A stretch of 9,039 bases of DNA from Propionibacteriaceae bacterium. GTDB lineage: Bacteria; Actinomycetota; Actinomycetes; Propionibacteriales; Propionibacteriaceae. Below, in pieces: positions 1 to 6,346 of the stretch (its first letter is position 1; each line of letters opens with the position of its first letter). The DNA lies in the NCBI GenBank assembly GCA_003153855.1, contig PMBM01000155.1, positions 4,760-13,798 on the forward strand, in the 5' to 3' direction. The notes beneath the pieces are model-generated. The model made no database searches. It worked only from the letters and a program-made list of their open reading frames with translations, and was not told the DNA's origin. Made by a program: the position numbers and the translations under genes.

Positions 1-255
1 CCCACCGGCATCCCGGCCACCCACTGGGCGGCCCTGCTCAGCGACCTCGCGTCCCGCGGCGTGTCCACCGACGGCCTCGAGGTCGTGACGGCGCGTGCGG
101 TGACCTGGCCCAGCGGCGCGCTCGGCTGCCCCAAGCCGGGCATGGCGTACACGCAGATGGTCACCGAGGGCTACCAGGTCGTCGTGCACGTCGGCGGGAG
201 GACGTACGACTATCGCTACGGCATGTCCTCGACGCCTCGTCTCTGCGAGGCCTGA
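1..255 (+). CDS. C-terminal part of an uncharacterised, probably exported protein (5' end outside the window)
   Basis: The frame is open from base 1 to a TGA at 253-255, giving 84 visible residues. The GTG at 61 is internal, because the codons before it read sensibly (PTGIPATHWAALLSDLASRG). The core is AVTWPSGALGCPKPGMAYTQ, followed by a GYQVVVHVGGRTYDYRYG strand pair and a final LCEA. From memory, this WPdgaLGCPxPGmxYTQ...GYxiv...Y.Y pattern is a small conserved domain in actinobacterial and cyanobacterial secreted proteins or lipoproteins of unknown function. The two cysteines (in LGCP and LCE) could form a disulfide, which would fit an extracytoplasmic location; that is inference. The signal peptide or lipobox would lie upstream of the window. 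The function is unknown. The gene precedes the B12 riboswitch but is unlikely to share its transcript, because the riboswitch lies downstream of its stop. Confidence 0.8.
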   Translation, partial: PTGIPATHWAALLSDLASRGVSTDGLEVVTARAVTWPSGALGCPKPGMAYTQMVTEGYQVVVHVGGRTYDYRYGMSSTPRLCEA

Positions 256-294
256 GCGTCGCCGCCCCCGCGGGGCCGACAGAGCTGAGTGATA

Positions 295-402
295 GCCTGA
301 GGCCGCAATTGCAGTTCCCCTGCGGGGAAGCCGGTCAGAGCCCGGCGCTGACCCGCAGCCGTGTGTGACCACTCGTCACGAGCCGGAATGCCGTAGGGGA
401 GG
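295..402 (+). ncRNA. Cobalamin (adenosylcobalamin) riboswitch
   Basis: The conserved cobalamin riboswitch core is readable by eye. A TTCCCC-TGC-GGGGAA hairpin lies at 315-329. It is followed by the GCCGGTCAGAGCCCGGC arm (330-346), the CGCTGACCCGCAGCCGT segment (345-361), a GTGAC/GTCAC stem (365-369 with 375-379) and a B12-box, CGAGCCGGAATGCC (379-392). The spacing and order match the RF00174 consensus (GGGAA..GGTG..CC..CnGnCCCGCnnCnGT..GnCnGGAnnGCC). It sits 100 nt upstream of an ECF transporter operon on the same strand, so it should shut off importer expression when corrinoid is plentiful. The outer boundaries (P1) are approximate. A TAGCCT hexamer at 293-298 could be the -10 of the operon promoter, in which case transcription would start near 305, but no good -35 is visible. 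Confidence 0.93.
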
Positions 403-437
403 TACGTGATCTGTCGAGGACTACAGACCTGGTGCAT

Positions 438-466
438 CGGCGGCTGAGACCGCATTCTCGCCGCCG
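438..466 (+). promoter_or_regulatory. Strong hairpin in the riboswitch expression platform
   Basis: CGGCGGC (438-444) pairs with GCCGCCG (460-466). The helix extends inward as GAG (446-448) with CTC (457-459) around a single bulged T, leaving an 8-nt loop. It lies between the B12-box and the Shine-Dalgarno site (477-484), where the expression platform is expected. No T-run follows it, so a plain intrinsic terminator is unlikely. It is better read as part of a switch controlling ribosome access, or as a Rho-linked element. That mechanism is inference. Confidence 0.5.
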
Positions 467-476
467 CCACTGGACT

Positions 477-484
477 GGGAGAGG
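477..484 (+). promoter_or_regulatory. Shine-Dalgarno site of the first B12-operon cistron
   Basis: GGGAGAGG lies 8 nt before the ATG at 493. It fixes the start of the 84-aa protein and is the natural target for riboswitch-controlled ribosome access to the whole coupled operon. Confidence 0.65.
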
Positions 485-492
485 CTTTCCGT

Positions 493-747
493 ATGAGGGC
501 TGTTCGCCCCGCGGCCATGGCATTCGTCTCCCTTGTCGTGCTGATGATCATCATCGGTCCGCGCCCCGCGCTCGCCGGCGTTCCGCAGCTCCCTGCCGCC
601 CCCGCGACCGCGCCGCCCCGCGCCACCTCACTTCCGGGCGCTGAAGAGGCCTCGCAGAACGAGATCGACGACATCTTGACGTCCGCCGCCATCGTCCTGG
701 TGAGCGGCGTGGCGGGCATCGCCGGCCTGATGTGGGGACGCCCATGA
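493..747 (+). CDS. Small two-helix membrane protein, first cistron of the B12 ECF importer operon (CbiN-like topology)
   Basis: This 84-aa protein has a hydrophobic N-terminal segment (about residues 8-28, AMAFVSLVVLMIIIG...ALA). Next comes a Pro/Ala-rich extracytoplasmic stretch with an acidic end (about 29-61, including PAAPATAPP and EEASQNEIDD), then a second hydrophobic helix (about 62-81). ALA-G at 28/29 could be a signal peptidase site; otherwise the protein is a two-pass hairpin. It is first under the B12 riboswitch, has a good SD, and its TGA overlaps the next start by 4 bp (ATGA), so it is very likely translated and coupled to the transporter. I recognise no sequence family. The two-helix plan with a short outside loop resembles CbiN, the accessory subunit of cobalt ECF transporters. 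Alternatively it is a reduced version of the anchored surface proteins that precede some actinobacterial B12 ECF operons. The role is inferred from context only. Confidence 0.82.
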   Translation: MRAVRPAAMAFVSLVVLMIIIGPRPALAGVPQLPAAPATAPPRATSLPGAEEASQNEIDDILTSAAIVLVSGVAGIAGLMWGRP

Positions 748-1925
748 GCCTCAGCGTCGCCTCCGTACAGTCGGGCTGGGTACGGCACCGGCTGCCCCGG
801 TCCCTCCATCCCGTCGCGTGGTGGCTGTGGGCCCTCGGCATCATGACGGCGGCCAGCCTCACCACGAACCCGCTCGTCGAGGGACTGCTGCTGGCGGCCA
901 CGACCTTCGTGGTGGTCGCGCGTCGAGACGACGGGCCATGGGCGAAGTCGTTCCGCCTGTACGCGTTCCTCGGCGCCGCCGTGTTCGCGCTGCGGATCGT
1001 GTACCGGATCCTGTTCGGGGGCGCCGACGGGGACCACGTGCTGTTCACGCTGCCGAGGATCCCCCTGCCCAGCATCGTCGCGGGCGTACGGCTGCTCGGG
1101 CCGGTGTCGCTCGAGTCGATCCTGTCCGGCGCGTACGACGGCCTGCGCCTCGCCACGATCATCGTCGCCGTCGGTGCAGCGAACTCGCTGGCCAGCCCGC
1201 GACGCCTGCTCAGGAGCCTTCCCGCGGCCCTGTACGAGATCGGCACGGTCCTCGTCGTCGCGGTGACCGTCTTCCCGCAGCTCGCCGAGTCGACCGTGCG
1301 GGTCGCGCGGGCCAGGCGACTGCGGATCCCGAACACCAACCCCCGTACGTGGCGGGCAAGGGCTCGCGTGGTGCGCGGCCTCGTCGTACCGGTCCTCGCC
1401 GACTCGCTCGACTCGGCCATCGCGCTCGCGGCGTCGATGGACTCTCGCGGCTTCGGAAGGTCCGCCTCAGGAAGCCGTCGCCACCGGATCTACGCGGCGG
1501 TCACCGCCCTGGCCTCCGTCGCATGCCTCATGCTCTTCGCGTTCGACCTCGTCTCGGGCACGCTACCGACCGTTGCCCTCGGGTCGGTGGTGACCCTCCA
1601 TCTTCGGGATCTCCTCGTCGTCGCGGGAGTCGCCGCGGCGTTCTTCAGCATCCGGCTGTCCGGCCACGGCGTGCGGCGCTCCCGGTACAGGCCGGACCGC
1701 TGGCTGCTCCCGGAGCTGGTGACCGTGGCCTGCGGTTTCGCGCCTGTGGCCGCGATCATCGCCGTAGGTGCCGGCTCTGACGCATCGGCGCTGTACCCGA
1801 CGGTGCTCCCGACCCCCGACATCCCGACGCTCCCCGTGGCGATGCTCGTCGCAGCCCTCGTGGCCCTCCTGCCCTCGGTGCTGACCCCGCCCGCGCTCAC
1901 CGCCATCTCGGAGGTGACCGCGTGA
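744..1925 (+). CDS. ecfT: Energy-coupling factor transporter transmembrane (T) subunit, EcfT/CbiQ family
   Basis: This 393-aa integral membrane protein is the T-component that couples the ATPases to the S-component of an ECF importer. The ATG at 744 was chosen because it forms an ATGA overlap with the previous stop and has GGGGA at 734-738; a GTG at 732 is the in-frame alternative. Hydrophobic segments fall near residues 24-60, 70-90, 134-150 and 165-180. They are followed by the two cytoplasmic coupling motifs typical of EcfT: an Ala-Arg-rich one (VARARRLR, about 187-194) and ASMDSRGFG (about 230-238), which sit in the coupling helices that contact the ATPases. Canonical EcfT/CbiQ proteins are about 230-270 aa. 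This one continues for another 150 residues with roughly four further hydrophobic segments (about 247-393), a form I believe is common in actinobacterial B12 ECF operons. Position between riboswitch and ATPase supports corrinoid uptake (CbrV-like). Confidence 0.92.
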   Translation: MSLSVASVQSGWVRHRLPRSLHPVAWWLWALGIMTAASLTTNPLVEGLLLAATTFVVVARRDDGPWAKSFRLYAFLGAAVFALRIVYRILFGGADGDHVLFTLPRIPLPSIVAGVRLLGPVSLESILSGAYDGLRLATIIVAVGAANSLASPRRLLRSLPAALYEIGTVLVVAVTVFPQLAESTVRVARARRLRIPNTNPRTWRARARVVRGLVVPVLADSLDSAIALAASMDSRGFGRSASGSRRHRIYAAVTALASVACLMLFAFDLVSGTLPTVALGSVVTLHLRDLLVVAGVAAAFFSIRLSGHGVRRSRYRPDRWLLPELVTVACGFAPVAAIIAVGAGSDASALYPTVLPTPDIPTLPVAMLVAALVALLPSVLTPPALTAISEVTA

Positions 1926-3505
1926 TCGAGCTGCAGCACGTGAGCGTGACATACCCCGACGCCGCCCAGCCTGTGCTCGACGACGTGTCCCTGCACATCC
2001 CGGAGGGCGACCTCGCCCTGGTCGCGGGACCGACGGGGTGCGGCAAGTCGACGCTGCTGGGCTGCCTCACCAACCTCGTCCCACGGTTCACCGGCGGGAG
2101 GCGCACGGGGAAGGTCCTGCTCGACGGCACCGACATCACAGCAACCGCGCCGCGCGAGCTCGCGGACCGCATCGGCTACGTCGGCCAGAACCCGCTCGCG
2201 GGCTTCGTCACGGACACCGTCGAGTCGGAGCTGGCCTTCGGCATGGAGCAGCTCGGCATCGACCCGAACCGGATGCGCGTCAGGGTCGAGGAGGTCCTGG
2301 ACCTGCTCGGGATCACCGAGCTGAGGCGTCGCGCGCTGCGCACGCTGTCGGGCGGCCAGCAGCAACGCGTCGCGATCGCCGCGGTGCTCGCTGCCCGGCC
2401 CCGGGTGCTCGTGCTCGACGAACCGACGTCGGCGCTCGACCCTGTCGCCGCTGAGGACGTCGTGTCGCTCCTCAGCCGGCTCGTCCACGACCTGGGGCTG
2501 ACCGTCGTCATGGCCGAGCACCGCATGGAGCGGGTCGTCGAGTTCTGCGACAGCGTCGTGCTGGTGTCCGGTCACGCCGTACTGTCCGGTGCCCCTCAGG
2601 AGATACTGGCCGTCTCCCCGGTCGTTCCCCCGTTGGTCGACCTCGGCCGGCGGTCCGGCTGGTCGCCGCTGCCCCTGACGATCCGCGACGGTCGCAGGGC
2701 GGCCAAAGCGGAACGAGTCCGCTGGCGCGAGAGTCCCCCGGTGCTGCCGGCGCCGCAGGAGGCCTCAGGCGACGGCCTCGTGGCCGAAGGGATCGTCGTC
2801 ACGTACGGGTCGCTGGTGGCCGTACGAGGGGCCACCCTCACGGCCCACGCAGGACACGTCACGGCGCTCGTAGGCCGCAACGGCTGCGGCAAGTCGTCGC
2901 TGCTGTGGGCCTGCCACGGCGCCGGCACCCGCAAGGCGGGAAGCGTGACGGTCGCAGGGCGCCCGTACGCGTCGGGCAACATCGCGTTGGTGCCGCAGAC
3001 CGCATCCGACCTGCTCTATCTCGCGACCGTCGCCGAGGAGCTGGAGCTTGCCGATGCCGATGCCGGGCTGCCGACCGGATCCACGGCGGCGATCCTCGAC
3101 CAGCTCGTACAGGGCATCGACCGCGACCAGCATCCGCGTGACCTCTCGGAGGGACAGAAGCTCGCGCTCGTGCTCGCCATCCAGCTCGCCAGGTCCCCCG
3201 AGGTCGTGCTGCTCGACGAGCCCACTCGCGGCCTCGACTACGCCGGCAAGGGGGCGCTGACGCGCATCCTGCGCGGGCAGGCCGAAGCGGGCCGTACGGT
3301 CGTGGTCGCCACTCATGACGCGGAGTTCATCGCGGCGACGTGCGACCAGGTGGTCGTCATGGCCGAGGGAGAGCTCGTCGACTCCGGTCCGGCACGCGAC
3401 ATCATCACCTCCTCGGCGATGCTGGCCACGCAGTGCGCTCGCGTGTACGCGCCCGTCGAGGTGCTCACGGTGGCTGAAGTGCTGGCCGCGAGGGAGGCGA
3501 CGTGA
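1922..3505 (+). CDS. Fused double ABC ATPase of the B12 ECF transporter (two EcfA-like domains)
   Basis: The 527-aa protein has two ABC domains joined by a linker of about 50 residues, and provides both nucleotide-binding domains of an ECF importer. Domain 1 (about 1-235) has Walker A GPTGCGKST (36-44), Q-loop Q89, signature LSGGQ (142-146), Walker B VLVLDE (162-167) and switch His200. Domain 2 (about 285-510) has Walker A GRNGCGKSS (318-326), Q-loop in VPQ, signature LSEGQ (408-412), Walker B VVLLDE (428-433) and His465. Both catalytic glutamates (E167, E433) are present, so both ATP sites look competent. The GTG start at 1922 forms a GTGA overlap with the ecfT stop and is preceded by GGAGGTGA at 1910-1917. 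The tandem A-A fusion next to T and S components matches the CbrU-type ATPase of predicted cobalamin ECF systems. No membrane segments are visible; it should be peripheral on the cytoplasmic face. Confidence 0.95.
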   Translation: MIELQHVSVTYPDAAQPVLDDVSLHIPEGDLALVAGPTGCGKSTLLGCLTNLVPRFTGGRRTGKVLLDGTDITATAPRELADRIGYVGQNPLAGFVTDTVESELAFGMEQLGIDPNRMRVRVEEVLDLLGITELRRRALRTLSGGQQQRVAIAAVLAARPRVLVLDEPTSALDPVAAEDVVSLLSRLVHDLGLTVVMAEHRMERVVEFCDSVVLVSGHAVLSGAPQEILAVSPVVPPLVDLGRRSGWSPLPLTIRDGRRAAKAERVRWRESPPVLPAPQEASGDGLVAEGIVVTYGSLVAVRGATLTAHAGHVTALVGRNGCGKSSLLWACHGAGTRKAGSVTVAGRPYASGNIALVPQTASDLLYLATVAEELELADADAGLPTGSTAAILDQLVQGIDRDQHPRDLSEGQKLALVLAIQLARSPEVVLLDEPTRGLDYAGKGALTRILRGQAEAGRTVVVATHDAEFIAATCDQVVVMAEGELVDSGPARDIITSSAMLATQCARVYAPVEVLTVAEVLAAREAT

Positions 3506-4344
3506 GCACGCTGTCGGCCGTCGACGTACGGCTGCCCGAGGTCGAGGTACGGATCGGAGCACGGAGCGGAGCCGTCCTCGCCGTGGCCTCGCTGGCGGGT
3601 CTGCTGCTGTTCGTCTGGCCACTGCTGATTCCCGTCCCGGCCGGTTGGACCCACAGCCAGGACGCGCCGATCGTCTTCGCCGCGCTCGTCCCCGTCATCG
3701 TCGTCCTCGTGCTCGCTCAGCTCTCCGACGGCGGCATGGACACGAGGACCCTGGCCCTCCTCGGCGTCCTCACGGCGATCAATGCGGCACTGCGTCCCGC
3801 CCTGGGCGCGGGTACGGCCGGCATCGAGTCGGTCTTCTTCCTGCTCGTGCTCGGAGGCCGGGCGTTCGGACCGGGGTTCGGGTTCGTCCTCGGGACGACG
3901 TCCATGGCAGCCTCCGCGCTGTTCACGGCGGGGGTCGGCCCCTGGTTGCCGTTCCAGATGCTCGCGGCCGGATGGATCGGGCTGGGGGCGGGCCTGCTGC
4001 CGGGACGTGCCCGCGGCCGCGCGGGCCTGGGAGAGCTCACCATGCTCATCGTGTACGCGATCGTGGCTGCCTACTTCTACGGCGCGGTCATGAACCTCTG
4101 GTCGTGGCCCACGATCACGGGGATCGCGACGCCGGGGTACAGCGGGCCGTCCGGAGGCCTCGACTACGTGCCCGGGGCTCCCTGGCTCGCCAACCTGCGG
4201 CGGTTCGGCGCGTACACGCTCCTCACGTCGACGGCCGGGTGGGACACGGGCCGAGCGATCTGGACCGCGGTGGCTCTCGCCGTCCTCGGGCGCCCCATCC
4301 TCGACGTGCTGCACCGCGCTGCCCGTCGAGCACGGCTCGCCTGA
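3502..4344 (+). CDS. ECF transporter S-component, predicted cobalamin-specific (CbrT-like)
   Basis: The 280-aa multi-pass membrane protein has hydrophobic segments near residues 23-43, 56-73, 82-97, 108-144, 150-167, 177-200 and 250-262. The central block, ALRPALGAGTAGIESVFFLL (97-116), then the glycine-rich RAFGPGFGFVLGTTSMAASA (120-139) and GPWLPFQMLAAGWIGLGAGL (146-165), is characteristic of ECF substrate-specific subunits of the S-component/CbrT type. It starts with a GTG in a GTGA overlap with the ATPase stop, behind AGGGAGG at 3491-3497, and is the last gene of the operon. Cobalamin specificity rests on the upstream riboswitch and on operon order, not on binding residues I can identify. 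The soluble N-terminus (1-20) is longer than in minimal S-components. Another corrinoid precursor (cobinamide) is equally possible as substrate. Confidence 0.9.
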   Translation: MSTLSAVDVRLPEVEVRIGARSGAVLAVASLAGLLLFVWPLLIPVPAGWTHSQDAPIVFAALVPVIVVLVLAQLSDGGMDTRTLALLGVLTAINAALRPALGAGTAGIESVFFLLVLGGRAFGPGFGFVLGTTSMAASALFTAGVGPWLPFQMLAAGWIGLGAGLLPGRARGRAGLGELTMLIVYAIVAAYFYGAVMNLWSWPTITGIATPGYSGPSGGLDYVPGAPWLANLRRFGAYTLLTSTAGWDTGRAIWTAVALAVLGRPILDVLHRAARRARLA

Positions 4345-4353
4345 CGTCAGCCG
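4333..4353. terminator. Palindrome/hairpin at the convergent gene ends, possible bidirectional terminator
   Basis: CTGACGTCAG (4341-4350) is a perfect 10-bp palindrome lying between CGGCT (4333-4337) and AGCCG (4349-4353), which can also pair. It holds the TGA of the S-component (4342-4344) and, on the other strand, the TGA of the YdeI-like gene (4347-4349). There is no T-tract, so the terminator role is tentative. Confidence 0.35.
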
Positions 4354-4985
4354 AGAGCGGCGCGCGCCTTCGTCACCCAGACGGGCTCCGTGCCGTACCG
4401 CTGGCTCGGGATCAGCTGTCCGGCCGCAGAGTCGGCGACCAGCTGCTCGATCCTGCGGTCCCGGGTGGCCTCCTGCTTCGCGGAGACGACCCAGTGGGAC
4501 GCGACGTGTCGGTAGCTCGGCGTCGCGGCGGCCCAGAACGCGGCTGCTCGAGGGTCGGCTTCGAGCCTCGCGAGATAGGCGGACGGCAGCTCTGTGGCTT
4601 CCGCCTCGAACGAGTAGACGCCGATGCGGTCCTGGCGCCGCGCCTCGAACGCGGCCAGCCCCGCCGGATGCATCAGGCCCAGCTCTGCGAGCTCCTGGAT
4701 CGCGGCGATGTTGATGTTGGACCAGATACTGCCGGGGCGCCGGGGCGTGAAGCGCTGGAGCGTGTAGTCCTCGTCAAGCCGCCTGGCCTGGGAGTCGATC
4801 CATCCGAAGCACAGCACCTCCCGTACAGCGCGAGGCCAGTCCAGCTTCGGCTCCGGTACGTGCTTCTTGGCCAAGGCCACCAGCAGCCCGGCGGACGTCG
4901 CATGGTTCTCGGTCAGCCAGGCCCGGAACTCCGCCGCGTCGTCGAACAAGACGGCGGGCCTCTCGGGGGTACCCACGTCGCGCAT
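4347..4985 (-). CDS. YdeI/OmpD-associated family protein
   Basis: The 212-aa soluble protein has no signal peptide or membrane segment. The N-terminal half carries the family signature: LFDDAAEFRAWLTENHATS (13-31), then LLVALAKK (34-41), CFGWIDSQARRLDEDYTLQR (59-78) and FTPRRPGSIWSNINI (79-93). The C-terminal third (about 139-190, ending in a lysine- and arginine-containing helix AKQEATRDRRIEQLV) fits the OmdA (PF13376) type tail. Total length is close to the usual 190-210 aa. Members are annotated as bacteriocin-protection or polymyxin-related YdeI proteins, but the biochemical role is unclear. The start used is the ATG at 4983-4985; an in-frame GTG three codons later is an alternative. It is monocistronic, convergent with the B12 operon with 2 bp between stops, and divergent from the ceramidase-like gene with a 53-bp spacer that must hold both promoters. 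Confidence 0.9.
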   Translation of the reverse strand: MRDVGTPERPAVLFDDAAEFRAWLTENHATSAGLLVALAKKHVPEPKLDWPRAVREVLCFGWIDSQARRLDEDYTLQRFTPRRPGSIWSNINIAAIQELAELGLMHPAGLAAFEARRQDRIGVYSFEAEATELPSAYLARLEADPRAAAFWAAATPSYRHVASHWVVSAKQEATRDRRIEQLVADSAAGQLIPSQRYGTEPVWVTKARAALG

Positions 4986-5026
4986 CCCCAGATGGTTGCA
5001 CGCTTGCCTCCGTGAACGAAGAGCGA

Positions 5027-5034
5027 TGAGGTGG
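5027..5034 (+). promoter_or_regulatory. Shine-Dalgarno site for the ceramidase-like gene
   Basis: TGAGGTGG (5027-5034) ends 4 nt before the ATG at 5039 and supports that start. The remaining spacer (4986-5026) must carry the divergent promoters; I see no convincing -35/-10 pair in it. Confidence 0.5.
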
Positions 5035-5038
5035 TGTC

Positions 5039-6316
5039 ATGAGCGACGACTGGGGACCGCACGTCGTGACAGCAGGCGCCGCGACGGTCGTGGTGGACGT
5101 TCCCGCGGGAACGCCGATGACGGGCTACGCCGCACGCCTCTCCCCCAGCACCGGCGTCCACGACCCCTTGACCGTACGGGCGCTGGTGATCGACGACGTC
5201 GGCATCGTCGTGGTCGACTGCTGCGCACTGCGCAAGACCACGTGCGGGGAGCTGCGGGCGACACGCCCCGCCGGCATCGTCGACGTCGTCATCGCCGCCA
5301 CCCACACGCACTCAGGACCCTGCATCACGCCTGGTGGGCTCGGCGCGTTCGCACCCGACATCCTGCATGCCGTGGAGAAGGCGTTCGTCGAGGCACTCAC
5401 CACCGCCCGTCACCAGCGGACCCCGGTGACCGTCCGCTACGGCGAGCGCCGTGGGGTCGGGGTCGGCCGCAACCGCCGCCACGACGACGTCGAGATCGAC
5501 CCGCCCGTACAGATCGTGGCGTTCGAGGGCGCCCACGGGACGGTCGCCACGCTCGTCACGTACCCGATGCACCCCGTCGTCCTCAGCGCCGCCAACACGC
5601 TCGTCTCGGCCGACTACGTCGCCCCGCTGCGCGACATGGTGGAGGCGGCGCTGCCCGGCTCGATCTGCCTGTTCGTGCAGGGATGCGCCGGTGACGTCAA
5701 CGACGACCGTCACTCGGCCGAGGGCGACTTCAGCTCCGCCCTGACACCCGGACGCGACTTCGGCGCTGCCGCCACGAAGGGCGAGCTCGTGGCCGCTGCG
5801 GCCCTCGACGCGCTCAGCAGGGCCACGGTCGTGGCGCCGACACGTACGACCATGGCCACGACGACGGTGCCCCTCGACATCACAGCCCTCGATCCGTCCG
5901 ACGTCGCGGCAGACCGCGAGGAGTGGGCGCGGCTCGCCCTCGCGCTCCCCGCCGAGCGCAGCGCTCTGTACGAGGCGTGGACGGCGTGGGCCGACGGCTG
6001 GCTCGAGCACCGGCCGGAGCCCAGCCGGTGGCTCGGACGTGTCGGCCTCGTCCGCGTGGGCGACCTGCGCATCGCGACCCTTCCCGGAGAGCCGTTCCTC
6101 GCGGTCGCGGACCGTGTGCGCACCGGCCTCGGCGAGCAGGCCATCGTGCTCGGTTACTGCGACGGCGTCTCGGGTTACCTCCCGACAGCCGACGAGTACG
6201 CCCACGGCGGCTACGAGGTCTGCGACGCCCATCGCTACTACGGCATGCCCGGTCCGTACGCACCGGGTAGCGCGGAACGCCTCGCCGACGCGGTCATCTC
6301 ACTCGGCGAGAAGTGA
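5039..6316 (+). CDS. Neutral/alkaline ceramidase N-terminal-domain-like protein, probable metal-dependent hydrolase
   Basis: The 425-aa protein begins directly with the fold (GAATVVVDVPAGTPMTGYAA, residues 13-32), with no signal peptide, so it is predicted cytoplasmic. Features typical of the Ceramidase_alk N-terminal domain (PF04734) follow in order: ALVIDD...VVVDCCALR (48-65), AATHTHSGP (86-94), VTYPMHPVVL (173-182), SADYVAPLRDMVE (190-202), FVQGCAGDVN (212-221), LPGEPFLAVADRV (348-360) and LGYCDGVSGYLPTADEY (371-387). By analogy with neutral ceramidases, H89 or H91, H178, E351 and Y380 or Y387 would form the zinc site. The serine that acts in true ceramidases (GDxSPN) appears to be replaced (GDVNDD), and the roughly 200-residue C-terminal Ig-like domain is absent (family length about 650-700). 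It is therefore probably not a classical secreted ceramidase, and its substrate is unknown. It appears monocistronic. Confidence 0.85.
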   Translation: MSDDWGPHVVTAGAATVVVDVPAGTPMTGYAARLSPSTGVHDPLTVRALVIDDVGIVVVDCCALRKTTCGELRATRPAGIVDVVIAATHTHSGPCITPGGLGAFAPDILHAVEKAFVEALTTARHQRTPVTVRYGERRGVGVGRNRRHDDVEIDPPVQIVAFEGAHGTVATLVTYPMHPVVLSAANTLVSADYVAPLRDMVEAALPGSICLFVQGCAGDVNDDRHSAEGDFSSALTPGRDFGAAATKGELVAAAALDALSRATVVAPTRTTMATTTVPLDITALDPSDVAADREEWARLALALPAERSALYEAWTAWADGWLEHRPEPSRWLGRVGLVRVGDLRIATLPGEPFLAVADRVRTGLGEQAIVLGYCDGVSGYLPTADEYAHGGYEVCDAHRYYGMPGPYAPGSAERLADAVISLGEK

Positions 6317-6332
6317 CGCGACGATTCGGGGC

Positions 6333-6345
6333 GACCCGGCGGGTC
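6333..6345 (+). terminator. Small GC hairpin downstream of the ceramidase-like gene
   Basis: GACCC (6333-6337) and GGGTC (6341-6345) can form a 5-bp stem with a 3-nt loop, 17 nt after the stop at 6316. There is no T-run, so this is at best a weak terminator. Confidence 0.25.
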
Positions 6346-6346
6346 C

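Noticed and set aside
266..275. CCCCGCGGGG palindrome after the first gene
   Set aside because: Considered as a terminator, but a real loop leaves only a 3-bp stem and no T-run follows.
551..1420. 289-codon minus-strand open frame
   Set aside because: Ser/Arg/Thr-rich shadow, antisense to the small membrane protein and ecfT.
1490..2575. 361-codon minus-strand open frame
   Set aside because: It is antisense to ecfT and the first ABC domain. The long frame is explained by the GC-rich third positions of the real genes.
3315..5015. 566-codon plus-strand open frame
   Set aside because: It runs out of frame through the end of the ABC ATPase, the whole S-component and antisense to the YdeI-like gene. 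The translation is Arg/Pro/Gly-rich without motifs, as expected for a high-GC shadow frame.
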